Part shown: positions 55,055 through 64,000 of the stretch, one piece after another
Numbering within the stretch: the first letter of the stretch is position 1
Layout: each line of letters starts with the position of its first letter
DNA from: Alloscardovia theropitheci
GTDB lineage: Bacteria > Actinomycetota > Actinomycetes > Actinomycetales > Bifidobacteriaceae
Assembly: GCF_004332295.1 (NCBI RefSeq)
Contig: NZ_RXLP01000026.1
Span: forward strand, 45,558-109,557
Direction: 5' to 3'
Length of the DNA: 64,000 nt
Made by a program: the position numbers and the translations under genes
The notes under the pieces: model-generated
Told to the model about the DNA's origin: nothing
Seen by the model: only the letters and a program-made list of their open reading frames with translations
Database searches by the model: none

Positions 55055-56251
55055 TTACAATTCCACGCCAATAAATACAGGTTCTGGCACTAGCGTAACT
55101 CCATAGGTTTGTCGCACACCATCGCGAATTACGCGTGCCAGCTCAATAATATCGACAGCTCTCGCATCGCCGCGGTTTGTTAATGATAAAGTATGTTTTG
55201 TCGATAATCCTGCTCGGCTTGATTCGTCAATTTTATATCCAGGCTTAAATCCAGCATGATCGATAAGCCATGCAGCAGAAGTTTTTATACCTTTACTTCC
55301 ATCTGGAAGTTCAGCATCAAAACGTGGAGCATCTTGAGGAAGAGTATCTGCTACTTCCTGAGAAAGAATAGGATTCATAAAGAATGAGCCACAACTATAG
55401 CGATTTCTATCCTCATCCTCTAAGCTCATTGTGTCGTAGATTTCGGATGAAACAACAGTATCTTTCATCCAATGATTCATATATCTATGCTCATCTTCGA
55501 CCATGCCTTTACCAGCACGAATATCGAGAACAGCACGACGAATCTCTCCTATCTCGAAATCCTGCCCCACTGTCACGTTGAGAGCTCTGGCAAGTTGAGT
55601 CATATTAACCGTATTATGAGTGGCATGCTTAAGGGTAAAAGTAACTTCCAAAACGATATAACGCGGTGACGGAAAATACCTACTAGGTGCACTATGCGCG
55701 CCATTAGTATACATACTGCGTTTTAATAGCGAATCTCTATACGAAAATTGCAGTTCATCACTCTTGAGTGTTTTTACTGTACGTTCTTCTCGATCCCATA
55801 CCTCTACGCTTGAAACTGTGCTCGCGACCTCTTGACCGTATGCACCAATATTTTGTACAACGCTCGCGCCAACCGTGCCAGGAATACCCGATAATGCTTC
55901 AACACCAGCAAGACCCATGCGTACACAATAAGCGACAAAATCATCCCAATGCACTCCAGCCGTGGCACTTATGGTAACACTCGGATCCGCCCCTTCTTCA
56001 ACAGGAGTAACCTCATCCAAGACCGATATTTCTCGCCTGGCATCCCTAATAACAACCCCATCAAAGTCATCATCGGATACCAGCATATTTGAGCCTCCAC
56101 CGATGACACATAATGGTTTCCCGGTGGTATCAGCCATGATAACCGCCTCTAAAAATGCTGCGCGCGTTGTAGGCTCGACAAAGCGCGCAATACGACCACC
56201 CACTGCAATAGTTGTGATATCAGAAAATCGTGGAGTTTCAGAAAGTGCCAT
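55055..56251 (-). CDS. murB: UDP-N-acetylenolpyruvoylglucosamine reductase
   Basis: 398 residues. It makes UDP-MurNAc for peptidoglycan using FAD and NADPH. The FAD-binding block is CVIGGGSNMLVSDDDFDG, followed by GIPGTVGASVVQNIGAYGQE and the SCGSFFMNP segment with the catalytic Ser. The ATG at 56251 is preferred to 56272 because it gives the family start and TACAAT lies 12 bases upstream, suggesting a leaderless mRNA. It is longer than E. coli MurB owing to insertions around residues 150-210 and 265-290. Confidence 0.95.
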   Translation of the reverse strand: MALSETPRFSDITTIAVGGRIARFVEPTTRAAFLEAVIMADTTGKPLCVIGGGSNMLVSDDDFDGVVIRDARREISVLDEVTPVEEGADPSVTISATAGVHWDDFVAYCVRMGLAGVEALSGIPGTVGASVVQNIGAYGQEVASTVSSVEVWDREERTVKTLKSDELQFSYRDSLLKRSMYTNGAHSAPSRYFPSPRYIVLEVTFTLKHATHNTVNMTQLARALNVTVGQDFEIGEIRRAVLDIRAGKGMVEDEHRYMNHWMKDTVVSSEIYDTMSLEDEDRNRYSCGSFFMNPILSQEVADTLPQDAPRFDAELPDGSKGIKTSAAWLIDHAGFKPGYKIDESSRAGLSTKHTLSLTNRGDARAVDIIELARVIRDGVRQTYGVTLVPEPVFIGVEL

Positions 56252-56330
56252 GTTTTTATTGTACTTAAGCAAGTGACTCAGTACAGACGAATGTGATTAT
56301 AAGCACAGCTTTTCTACGTGAATATAGTAA

Positions 56331-56362
56331 GGGGCGGAATCCTTCTTCAAGGTTTCCGCCCC
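56331..56362 (-). terminator. Terminator of the thioester adhesin gene
   Basis: GGGGCGGAA (56331-56339) pairs with TTCCGCCCC (56354-56362), with an inner CCTT/AAGG. It is GC-rich and strong; the minus-strand U-run is modest (TTACTATATT). Confidence 0.65.
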
Positions 56363-56408
56363 GCCAGATATCACTATATCGACGCGTTATCTGTATTGAG
56401 CATAGCTA

Positions 56409-57449
56409 CTAGTTGCGCATACGATTACGAACGAGTACAAAAGCTGCACCAAGCATCATTACAAGAGCAGAAGCTACTGCTACGTTGAAAATGTCGCTAC
56501 CGGTGTTAGCTAGCTCAGCCTTTGGCTTTTCAACTACAGGAGCTGGAGCCTTATGATCCACCATTGTCAACTCGATTGGTGGAGTTACAGTACGGAAGGT
56601 GGTAGTGAGCATATGCTGATACTGATCATTTGCCGATTCGAAAATGTCCAAAGTCATGTTCTCAGGGAGATTTGCAGTGCTGTTGATCAAAGCGAGAACA
56701 GCTGGCATGAGAGCTGGCTGGGAAATAGTTGAACCTGGCTCAAGAAGAGCTGTAGAGTCAGTGTAGTACCACACAGCCTGCTGAGTAACATAATGGAATT
56801 GTTCATCAGTCAAGTTGTAAGCAGCTTTAATGCCTGCATTGTCATTTGGATAGCCGTTATAGAGGATACGCAAAACATTCTGATAGAGTTCATTTGCAGT
56901 ACCACGTGGCTGAGTAGCCAACTGGTTAAAGACAGATGCGCTTCCTTCAAATTCGGTATACTGTACACCAGTTACTGGATTTGGCTTTGTAGAGTTAAAG
57001 CAATAGAACGAGCTTACAACTGTTGTTCCATCGTTTGAGGTCAAGGTGCTTTCACGCAAGCTTGAGTTAATAAGATTGAATGTGTAATTGTTACGAGCAC
57101 GGCTTGCAGGAACAGTTACAGTGAAAGTCTGATCTTCAGCCTTGGTGTATCCCTCAGGTGCAGAAACCTCAGTCAAAGTGTAATCTCCAGCAGCAAGGTC
57201 TACTGTATGAACTGAACCATCGGTGGTCCATTCATCGTCTACTACTACTTTACCAGCAGCATTCTTGTGAGTAATCTGCATACGAGCGCCTGCCAAGGCA
57301 GCACCATTATCGTCATTCTTTGAAATCTTAACAGTTGCAGTCTGTGCAGGTGCCGCCATAGCTGATGGCATTGCAGCGAATACGCCAGCTACGACTAATG
57401 CAACAGAAGCAAGAAAAGCAACAACAATTCGAATATGCTTTTTCAACAT
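56409..57449 (-). CDS. Wall-anchored thioester-domain (TQXA) adhesin with SpaA domain
   Basis: 346 residues: signal peptide to about residue 33, one Cna-B/SpaA domain (36-115, E-box TLTEVSAPEGY), then a thioester domain with Cys150 (SFYCFN) and TQQAVWYY with Gln223. Cys150 is the only cysteine. The sorting signal LANTG is at 313-317, followed by a membrane helix and an RNRMRN tail. Such domains form an internal Cys-Gln thioester that can bond covalently to host ligands. It is monocistronic with a strong promoter -10 and stands alone, away from the pilus operon; no sortase is adjacent. A housekeeping sortase elsewhere would anchor it. Confidence 0.88.
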   Translation of the reverse strand: MLKKHIRIVVAFLASVALVVAGVFAAMPSAMAAPAQTATVKISKNDDNGAALAGARMQITHKNAAGKVVVDDEWTTDGSVHTVDLAAGDYTLTEVSAPEGYTKAEDQTFTVTVPASRARNNYTFNLINSSLRESTLTSNDGTTVVSSFYCFNSTKPNPVTGVQYTEFEGSASVFNQLATQPRGTANELYQNVLRILYNGYPNDNAGIKAAYNLTDEQFHYVTQQAVWYYTDSTALLEPGSTISQPALMPAVLALINSTANLPENMTLDIFESANDQYQHMLTTTFRTVTPPIELTMVDHKAPAPVVEKPKAELANTGSDIFNVAVASALVMMLGAAFVLVRNRMRN

Positions 57450-57551
57450 CTATCTACTCTCCTTCAAATCTCTGAAGGGATGCAAAGAACAAAAACCCTC
57501 ATTCTTTTACCCCCTCTTTTAAATATCCCAACAAAAAAATGAGATATTTTC

Positions 57552-57557
57552 ATTATA
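57552..57557 (-). promoter_or_regulatory. -10 box of the thioester adhesin gene
   Basis: The complement reads TATAAT, exact consensus, about 100 bases upstream of the start codon; TTTTCA lies 18 bases further upstream as a weak -35. Confidence 0.45.
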
Positions 57558-57704
57558 CCCCACATATCAGACAAATGAAAAGAATATACGAAATATGCCG
57601 AAAAATAGAGCTCTTAAGGGGCGTAACTTATGCACATTGGCGCTAAATTCAGGAGATGCAGATTTTGACCAAGCTTCCAAAAAGGAAATTGCTCTAAATA
57701 TATG

Positions 57705-57732
57705 AAAAGACCCGACCGAAGTCGGGTCTTTT
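57705..57732. terminator. Bidirectional terminator after rpmG
   Basis: AAAAGACCCGAC (57705-57716) pairs exactly with 57721-57732 around CGAA. It gives T-runs on both strands and ends the tRNA-rpmG unit. Confidence 0.85.
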
Positions 57733-57739
57733 GTAACAT

Positions 57740-57907
57740 TTATCGAGTCTCGCGGTGGAGAGTCTTACGACCATCACGTGGGCAGAACTTCATGAGTTCC
57801 AAACGATCTGGTGTGTTACGACGATTCTTAGTCGTCTGATAATTACGTTCCTTGCATTCGGTGCACGCCAGCGTAATGCCTGGACGAATATCGGCGCTTT
57901 TTGCCAT
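57740..57907 (-). CDS. rpmG: 50S ribosomal protein L33
   Basis: 55 residues starting [18 protein letters not shown], with [24 protein letters not shown]. The first CxxC pair is present. In the second, only the first Cys remains (CPRD), with Asp where the zinc form has Cys. It is cotranscribed behind tRNA-Tyr, -Thr and -Met and upstream of the murB region, a common actinobacterial neighbourhood. Confidence 0.95.
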   Translation of the reverse strand: MAKSADIRPGITLACTECKERNYQTTKNRRNTPDRLELMKFCPRDGRKTLHRETR

Positions 57908-57950
57908 TGTTCACCTTTCAATAAATTACTTCTAGCCAAATCGGCTTTTG

Positions 57951-58024
57951 TAGCGAGAGAGAGACTCGAACTCTCGACCTTACGATTATGAGTCGTACGC
58001 TCTAGCCAGCTGAGCTATCCCGCT
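57951..58024 (-). tRNA. tRNA-Met (anticodon CAT), elongator
   Basis: 74 nt with acceptor AGCGGGA/TCTCGCT, anticodon arm TACGA-CTCATAA-TCGTA and T-loop TTCGAGT. It lacks the C1-A72 mismatch and anticodon-stem G-C run of the initiator, and its body is unlike tRNA-Ile2, so elongator Met is the best call. Confidence 0.92.
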
Positions 58025-58029
58025 ATGAG

Positions 58030-58101
<72 letters not shown>

Positions 58102-58102
58102 G

Positions 58103-58184
58103 TGGCGGATAGTGGATTCGAACCACTGAAGGCGAAGCCGGCGGATTTACAGTCCGCTCCCTTTGACCGCTTGGGAAATCCGCC
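58103..58184 (-). tRNA. tRNA-Tyr (anticodon GTA)
   Basis: This 82-nt class II tRNA has acceptor GGCGGAT/ATCCGCC, anticodon loop CTGTAAA giving GTA, a long variable arm and T-loop TTCGAAT. It ends one base before tRNA-Thr begins, so the pair must be released by close nuclease cuts. Confidence 0.95.
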
Positions 58185-58406
58185 AGGGTTTCCGAATCTG
58201 TCGATTGGCAACTTGAATAGTATGTCACGAATTTCGCTCAACCGCAAGTATCTACCTACGGCGTGTCGAATATCTTCTTTAATTTTTATCGATTATGTGC
58301 TACCTATAAAAAGTTATAGGTCTGTGGAGAATATGCTTATGCTAAGCAGCGCACATCCCCACAGGCCTTTCACTTCGAGTTTGAGCGCGGATTTTACTTG
58401 CTGTGC

Positions 58407-59420
<1,014 letters not shown>

Positions 59421-59477
59421 TTAAACATTGATAACAAGTTGATAACAATTGTACGTTTGTACGTTTCCTTACAACTT

Positions 59478-61628
59478 CTACAGCATGCAGGATACGCAAC
59501 CTTCGACTTCTGTTCCTTCAAGCGCTGCCTGACGGATACGGATGTAATACAATGACTTGATGCCCTTTCGCCATGCATAAATTTGTGCACGATTGACATC
59601 ACGTGTTGTAGCAGTATCTGGGAAGAACAACGTCAATGACAATCCTTGATCGACATGCTGAGTAGCTTCCGCATATGTATCGATAATCTTTTCCCAACCA
59701 ATTTCATACGCATCATCGTAATACTCAAGGTTATCGTTGGTCATATAAGGAGCTGGATAGTATACGCGCCCAAGCTTACCCTCTTTACGAATTTCAATCT
59801 TTGACGCAAGTGGATGAATTGAGCTTGTGGAATGATTGATATAGGAAATCGAACCAGTTGGAGGTACTGCTTGCAGATTTTGGTTATAAATACCATCGCG
59901 AATAATTGCATCGCGCAATTCTTCCCAATCCGAAACAGTTGGAATATGAATGCCGAAACGTTCGAATAATTCCTTAACCTTCTGCGTGCGCGGTTCCAGA
60001 GAGCGAGATCCATCAGTATATTTATCGAAATAATTTCCTTGACCTGCAGGCTTTGCATAAGCAGACGTATCGAAACTCTTAAATTTAGTGCCACGTTCGA
60101 CGGCAATATCATGGCTTGCTTTATAAGCATGGAAAGCCACGGTCATAAAGTACATGTCCGTAAAATCAAGTGCCTCTTCTGAACCGTAGAACATACGTTC
60201 ACGCGCCAAGAAACCATGCAAATTCATCTGGCCCAAACCAATCGCGTGGCCTTCATCATTTCCACGCTTAATAGAAGGAACAGACACGATATTCGTATGA
60301 TCTGCAACAGAAGTAAGGGCATAGATAGCGCGCTCTACAGACTCGCCCAAGCCATTATCCATTGCCTTAGCAATATTTAGTGAACCCAAGTTGCAGGAGA
60401 TGTCACGTCCCACGTGTGCAAAAGTCAAATCTTCATTGAGCACACTTGGCTCCTGCACCTGAAGAATTTCCGAGCACAAATTAGACATAGAAATACGACC
60501 CTCGATCGGATTAGCCTTATTCACAGTGTCTTCGAAAAGAATGTATGGATATCCTGATTCGAACTGAATTTCAGCAATTGTGCGGAAGAAATCACGAGGG
60601 TTAATATAGGTCTTCTTAATTCGAGGATTATTGACCATATCGTAATAATTTTCGCTAATTGGCACATCAGCAAATGGCTTGCCATACTCACGCTCGACAT
60701 CATATGGGCTAAAGAGTGCCATTGGCTCTTTCTTCTTCGATAATTCGAAAGTAATATCAGGAATGGCCACGCCCAAAGACAAAGTCTTAATACGGATTTT
60801 CTCATCTGCATTTTCACGCTTTGTATCCATGAAGGTCAAAATATCCGGGTGATGAGCGCTAAGATACACAGCACCTGCACCCTGACGAGCGCCCAATTGA
60901 TTTGCATATGAGAAGGAATCCTCAAGAAGTTTCATCACAGGTACTACACCCGAAGATTGATTCTCGATATGCTTAATAGGCGCGCCTTGTTCACGAAGAT
61001 TAGACAGCAGTAAAGCCACGCCTCCACCTCGCTTCGATAACTGAAGCGAAGCGTTGATTGCACGAGAAATAGACTCCATATTGTCTTCAATACGCACAAG
61101 GAAGCATGATACTGGTTCACCACGCTGTGCTTTACCCAAGTTCAAGAATGTTGGCGTTGCCGGCTGGAAACGACCGGTGATAATTTCTTCAACAAATTCC
61201 TTTGCCTTAGCCTCATCCCCTGCCGCTAATTCAAGAGCAACTGCCACAGTACGCTGAGCGAAATTCTCGAGATATTGTTTTCCGTCGAATGTCTTTAGCG
61301 CATACGATGAGTAGAATTTGAAAGCGCCCAAGAACGTCTCGAAAGAGAAATTAAATGAATCTGCATACGCGTAAATTTCATCAAGAAATTCTGGCGTATA
61401 CGCATCAAAAACAGCTTTATTGTAGTACAAATTATCAAAAAGATACGTCAAGCGTTCAGCAGTTGAAGCAAACTTCACTGTCTTTTCGGCTACTTCACCG
61501 TTTACAAAAAGCTCAGCAGCTGCTACATCTTTATCGAACTGAATTTGATGATTTTCATCATACAGATTAAGCATCGCATTAAGCGCATGATAATCCTGCG
61601 CGGCATCATAAACGTTTGCCTGTGCCAT
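59478..61628 (-). CDS. nrdE: Class Ib ribonucleotide reductase, alpha subunit
   Basis: 716 residues. The active-site cysteines are visible: [22 protein letters not shown] and the C-terminal tail VEGCVSCML that is re-reduced by a glutaredoxin-like donor. The substrate loop [10 protein letters not shown] and [18 protein letters not shown] are typical. There is no N-terminal ATP cone, as expected for NrdE. It starts at an ATG preceded by GAGGAGA. Confidence 0.97.
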   Translation of the reverse strand: MAQANVYDAAQDYHALNAMLNLYDENHQIQFDKDVAAAELFVNGEVAEKTVKFASTAERLTYLFDNLYYNKAVFDAYTPEFLDEIYAYADSFNFSFETFLGAFKFYSSYALKTFDGKQYLENFAQRTVAVALELAAGDEAKAKEFVEEIITGRFQPATPTFLNLGKAQRGEPVSCFLVRIEDNMESISRAINASLQLSKRGGGVALLLSNLREQGAPIKHIENQSSGVVPVMKLLEDSFSYANQLGARQGAGAVYLSAHHPDILTFMDTKRENADEKIRIKTLSLGVAIPDITFELSKKKEPMALFSPYDVEREYGKPFADVPISENYYDMVNNPRIKKTYINPRDFFRTIAEIQFESGYPYILFEDTVNKANPIEGRISMSNLCSEILQVQEPSVLNEDLTFAHVGRDISCNLGSLNIAKAMDNGLGESVERAIYALTSVADHTNIVSVPSIKRGNDEGHAIGLGQMNLHGFLARERMFYGSEEALDFTDMYFMTVAFHAYKASHDIAVERGTKFKSFDTSAYAKPAGQGNYFDKYTDGSRSLEPRTQKVKELFERFGIHIPTVSDWEELRDAIIRDGIYNQNLQAVPPTGSISYINHSTSSIHPLASKIEIRKEGKLGRVYYPAPYMTNDNLEYYDDAYEIGWEKIIDTYAEATQHVDQGLSLTLFFPDTATTRDVNRAQIYAWRKGIKSLYYIRIRQAALEGTEVEGCVSCML

Positions 61629-61822
61629 ATATTTCTCCTCATATGTGGTGATAGTTGGTATAACTCATCAATCAACTCAATGAACTTATACTCTTCAGGT
61701 TTCTGCTGTTATTTCTGCTATTTTTTAGATATTCGGTATAGTTGTTTAGGTTTTGTATGTTGATGGTTTCTGTATCGAACTTGACCGATAACTGTGCTTG
61801 ATGGACGTTTACATCGCCGTCT

Positions 61823-62326
61823 TTATTGCAGATTCTTTGTCAACGGATTTTTAGTGAAATAATCCACAACTCCTTGAGTAACCTTTTCTCGATCAGTCTG
61901 TGTACCCATAAGTTCGAAGTAATACATAAATGGAACTTTGCATTTTGCAGCAACTAAGTCACCTGCCATACAGAAAGCCTCACCAAAATTGGTATTACCA
62001 CTAGCAATTACTCCACGGATTCCTGCTCGATTATCGGGATTATTCAAGAATTTCTTTACCTGGACAGGCACAGCCTTCTTAGCTACTCCACCACCGTATG
62101 TAGGAACCACAAGGATGTACGGTTCATCTACATTCAATTCAGGATCCTTAGGGCGCATAGGAATTCGATACACGTTAATCCCTCGCTCCTCTAATTTGCA
62201 ACTATGAATGAATCGCGAAGTATTTTCAGAAGCAGACGAAAAGTAAACGACTGCACCGATTGCTTGACCATGAGCGGCAAGCTCAGGTTCGCTTAGTTCG
62301 CGTTCCTCATGTAACTGAGTCATCAC
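61823..62326 (-). CDS. nrdI: Flavodoxin-like NrdI
   Basis: 167 residues with FMN-loop VYFSSASENTSRF, YILVVPTYGGG and SGNTNFGEAFCMAGD. It supplies oxidant to assemble the dimanganese-tyrosyl radical of NrdF. The N-terminal 20 or so residues are extra relative to many NrdI proteins. It is first of nrdI-nrdE-nrdF; no nrdH frame is found in front of it or in the 194-base gap before nrdE. Confidence 0.95.
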   Translation of the reverse strand: MMTQLHEERELSEPELAAHGQAIGAVVYFSSASENTSRFIHSCKLEERGINVYRIPMRPKDPELNVDEPYILVVPTYGGGVAKKAVPVQVKKFLNNPDNRAGIRGVIASGNTNFGEAFCMAGDLVAAKCKVPFMYYFELMGTQTDREKVTQGVVDYFTKNPLTKNLQ

Positions 62327-62390
62327 GCTCTTCTTTCTACTTTAACGTCATTTCAGTCACCACTAACGTAGTTTCAAAATTGCTATATCT

Positions 62391-62433
62391 ACTATATATG
62401 CTAATTGAACATTTTTATTGCACTACATGTAGT
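62391..62433. promoter_or_regulatory. Candidate pair of NrdR boxes upstream of nrdI
   Basis: ACTACATGTAGT (62422-62433) is a perfect palindrome, and ACTATATATGCT (62391-62402) is a related, weaker one. Their centres are 31 bases apart, the spacing expected for paired NrdR sites, and both share the TCTACTA flank when the second is read on the other strand. They lie about 65-107 bases before the nrdI start. Confidence 0.5.
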
Positions 62434-62940
62434 AGATTTTCGACACGCTTGATTTTAAGCCAAAAAGAGGTTTAAAACGGTTTTATCTTCGGCGTTTTGC
62501 CAGAATTTTAGTGTCATTTACCTCACATTTTTCACACATCACGAACGCCCAGATTGAGGGCTTCTACATATATAACCGGTTTCAGCTTCAGATTCTGCCT
62601 CGCCTTCACCGTCTCCTTTGTCTTCTCCTTCTGCCTTACCTTCGCGAACTATTTAACAGATCGACGATTCTCACAGACAACTTGATTTATTTTTTGACAA
62701 TCACATTATCTTCTTCAGCTTTTGGGTATATCGGGTCTTTTTTATCGTTATATTTGTCGTATTTGTTCGTAAAAGGTGCCCATTTTGCCCAAAAGATTAC
62801 GCATATGAGCGGAATCATTCATTATGCAGTACTAGCTATAGGCAAGAATATATATCATCAAGAATGCACCAATTGATTATATGCATCAAAGATTTGTACT
62901 GGTCACCTGATCTCTCCATTGAGATACACAAATTCCCAAC
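62434..62940. other. Gene-free stretch, possibly with decayed coding sequence
   Basis: No convincing gene. On the minus strand a Glu/Gly-rich frame (from about 62643 down, codons such as GAAGGTAAGGCAGAAGG) has an in-frame stop four codons before it and no start. A 43-codon frame with a hydrophobic start (MIPLICVIFW, ending at 62687) precedes it in another frame. These could be remnants of a lost gene or chance. Confidence 0.3.
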
Positions 62941-62946
62941 AAAAAA

Positions 62947-62973
62947 TGCCGGCTAGTATGATACTAACCGGCA
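62947..62973 (-). terminator. Terminator of groES
   Basis: TGCCGGCTAGTAT (62947-62959) pairs with ATACTAACCGGCA (62961-62973), with one U-G pair in the minus-strand RNA. TTTTTTGTTG follows. It lies 19 bases past the groES stop. Confidence 0.85.
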
Positions 62974-62991
62974 CTACTCTTACCTTATTTA

Positions 62992-63285
62992 TTAGTTCAA
63001 GATAGCAAGAATATCGCGAGCTCCCAAAATGAGGTAATCTTCACCCTGGTAGGAAACTTCTGTTCCGCCATACTTAGAGTAAAGAACCTTGTCTCCAACC
63101 TTAACATCCATAGGAATGCGCTCTCCTGCATCATTACGACGACCAGGACCAACAGCGAGAACTTCACCCTGCTGTGGCTTTTCCTTTGCGCTATCTGGGA
63201 TTACTAAACCAGAAGCAGTTGTTGTTTCAGCAGCAGCCTGCTTCAAGATAATCTTATCTTCCAAAGGTGTAAGTGCAATTGCCAT
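62992..63285 (-). CDS. groES: Co-chaperonin GroES
   Basis: 97 residues from [12 protein letters not shown] to DILAILN. The mobile loop [22 protein letters not shown] and YSKYGGTEV are typical. The ATG at 63285 has AAAGGA upstream and replaces a longer frame. groEL is not adjacent and a terminator follows, so groES is a solo gene, as in bifidobacteria. It caps the GroEL cavity. Confidence 0.97.
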   Translation of the reverse strand: MAIALTPLEDKIILKQAAAETTTASGLVIPDSAKEKPQQGEVLAVGPGRRNDAGERIPMDVKVGDKVLYSKYGGTEVSYQGEDYLILGARDILAILN

Positions 63286-63339
63286 TGCTTTCCTTTCCCT
63301 AAATAATTGTCTTACCGTTAAATCTACCACTAATCATAC

Positions 63340-63368
63340 AAAACTTGCTAACCGAAGACGCAAGTTTT
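63340..63368. promoter_or_regulatory. HspR (HAIR)-like inverted repeat upstream of groES
   Basis: AAAACTTGC (63340-63348) is exactly inverted at 63360-63368. The CTTG...CAAG ends are 21 bases apart, the same geometry as CTTGAGT-N7-ACTCAAG, although the inner three bases differ. It is 55-83 bases upstream of the groES ATG. No CIRCE element was seen. Confidence 0.45.
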
Positions 63369-63515
63369 CTCTGATTTTACTATCGGCGCATTTCTGCAAT
63401 TTCTTTCAAAACAAACGCAGCCGCCTTGCCGTATACGAAATTTACAGGTTTAGTCATATGTCTAAAACGAAAGATCGTAACTCTTGCTCTGAGGCACTGT
63501 GTCTAAGCCTCGCTT

Positions 63516-64000
63516 TTACGCATTAACCTGGTTTATAGTCTTCATACCGGTATCTTCGCTCAATATCGTCTCATCATCTCTTGATGGAATTAAGACAGTA
63601 TGACTTGGAGGCACTGCTGCAGACACTTGCCTGGTTGAAATGATTTCGCGACTCATTACATCCTCATCCATTTCACCTATTCGAAAATCATGGTTGAGAT
63701 TGTAATTAAACGAGGTAACCCAATCGTGCTGCAAGAATTCTTGCTCTGTCTTTGACTTATTTAAGCGATACAGAGCATACTGCTTTTCCCACTGCCTTAC
63801 TCGATAGCTTTGAACTACTCCGCCCATGAGCAGAAATATAACGATAGATGCAGGAATAAGAGTAAACCAATACGAAAAGTTATATAAATACGCAGCGAGT
63901 GCGACCACGCATGTCACAATGAACATTGAAAAGACTAGAATTCTGCGCCGTTTTACTCCTGCACGTCGTTTATTTCTCAGACGTTCAACATTCTTTTTTG
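63516..64000 (-). CDS. Uncharacterised two-helix membrane protein (5' partial)
   Basis: The frame stays open to the window edge, so the start lies beyond base 64000; an internal ATG at 63926 falls at the first membrane helix and is unlikely to be the start. Visible parts, in order: a very basic stretch (RNKRRAGVKRRR), two membrane helices (ILVFSMFIVTCVVALAAYL; FTLIPASIVIFLLMGGVV), then a cytoplasmic tail of about 95 polar residues ending TGMKTINQVNA. No enzymatic motif is seen and the family is not recognised. It converges on nothing; groES lies downstream in the same direction. Confidence 0.7.
   Translation of the reverse strand, partial: KKNVERLRNKRRAGVKRRRILVFSMFIVTCVVALAAYLYNFSYWFTLIPASIVIFLLMGGVVQSYRVRQWEKQYALYRLNKSKTEQEFLQHDWVTSFNYNLNHDFRIGEMDEDVMSREIISTRQVSAAVPPSHTVLIPSRDDETILSEDTGMKTINQVNA

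Noticed and set aside
57951-58024. tRNA with CAT anticodon as tRNA-Ile2 or initiator Met
   Set aside because: The body resembles actinobacterial elongator tRNA-Met, without initiator features or the usual Ile2 acceptor.
62511-62876. 121-codon plus-strand frame
   Set aside because: No ribosome site, odd composition, opposite direction to neighbours; treated as non-coding.

Overview
The window is moderately AT-rich bacterial chromosome, and almost every gene lies on the minus strand. The gene set points to the family Bifidobacteriaceae (Actinomycetota). It has a HypBA1-type GH127 beta-L-arabinofuranosidase, sugar ABC importers without their own ATPase, LacI-type regulators, bifunctional AdhE, a mycobacterial-type 7Fe ferredoxin, zinc-ribbon S14 and a bifidobacterial-style sortase pilus operon. 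The low G+C look suggests a Gardnerella, Scardovia or Alloscardovia-like member rather than a classical high-GC Bifidobacterium; the genus cannot be fixed from sequence reading alone.

Layout. (1) 1-9769 is a carbohydrate island: two related LacI regulators (the first cut by the window edge), an ABC importer (binding protein plus two permeases), a GPH symporter and a GH127 enzyme. Three copies of GAAAATTTTC lie in its promoter regions, so one regulator probably controls the set. (2) 10.2-30 kb holds tRNA-Ser(CGA), truA and the S10-spc-alpha ribosomal superoperon (rpsJ through rplQ), interrupted between adk and infA by a lemA-DUF2207 pair with its own promoter. (3) 30.3-34.7 kb holds two uncharacterised membrane proteins of similar build and adhE, the ethanol-forming step of bifid-shunt fermentation. 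(4) 34.9-42.8 kb is a five-gene pilus operon: large tip protein, major pilin, minor SpaA protein and two class C sortases. (5) 43.3-45.1 kb holds a TM2 protein and rplM-rpsI. (6) 45.4-56.3 kb is mixed housekeeping: HEAT-like protein, YigZ, an alpha/beta hydrolase, an acetoin/diacetyl reductase-like SDR, a RecJ-like DHH protein, a TMEM175-type channel, tRNA-Ser(GCT), an EamA exporter, dinB, fdxA and murB. (7) 56.4-64 kb holds a wall-anchored thioester adhesin, the tRNA-Tyr/Thr/Met-rpmG unit, nrdIEF, groES and a membrane gene cut by the right edge.

Working together, the island would import and split arabinosides, adhE would re-oxidise NADH, and the pilus operon plus the separate thioester protein would give two host-attachment devices. 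The points most worth checking are the shared GAAAATTTTC operators, the Cys-Gln thioester protein at 56.4 kb beside a pilus tip protein that seems to have lost the Gln, the lac-operator-like pair before the SDR gene, the NrdR-like and HspR-like sites, and altered zinc-ligand or loop positions in L36, L33 and tRNA-Thr. No CRISPR array, insertion sequence, prophage or classical defence system was seen.
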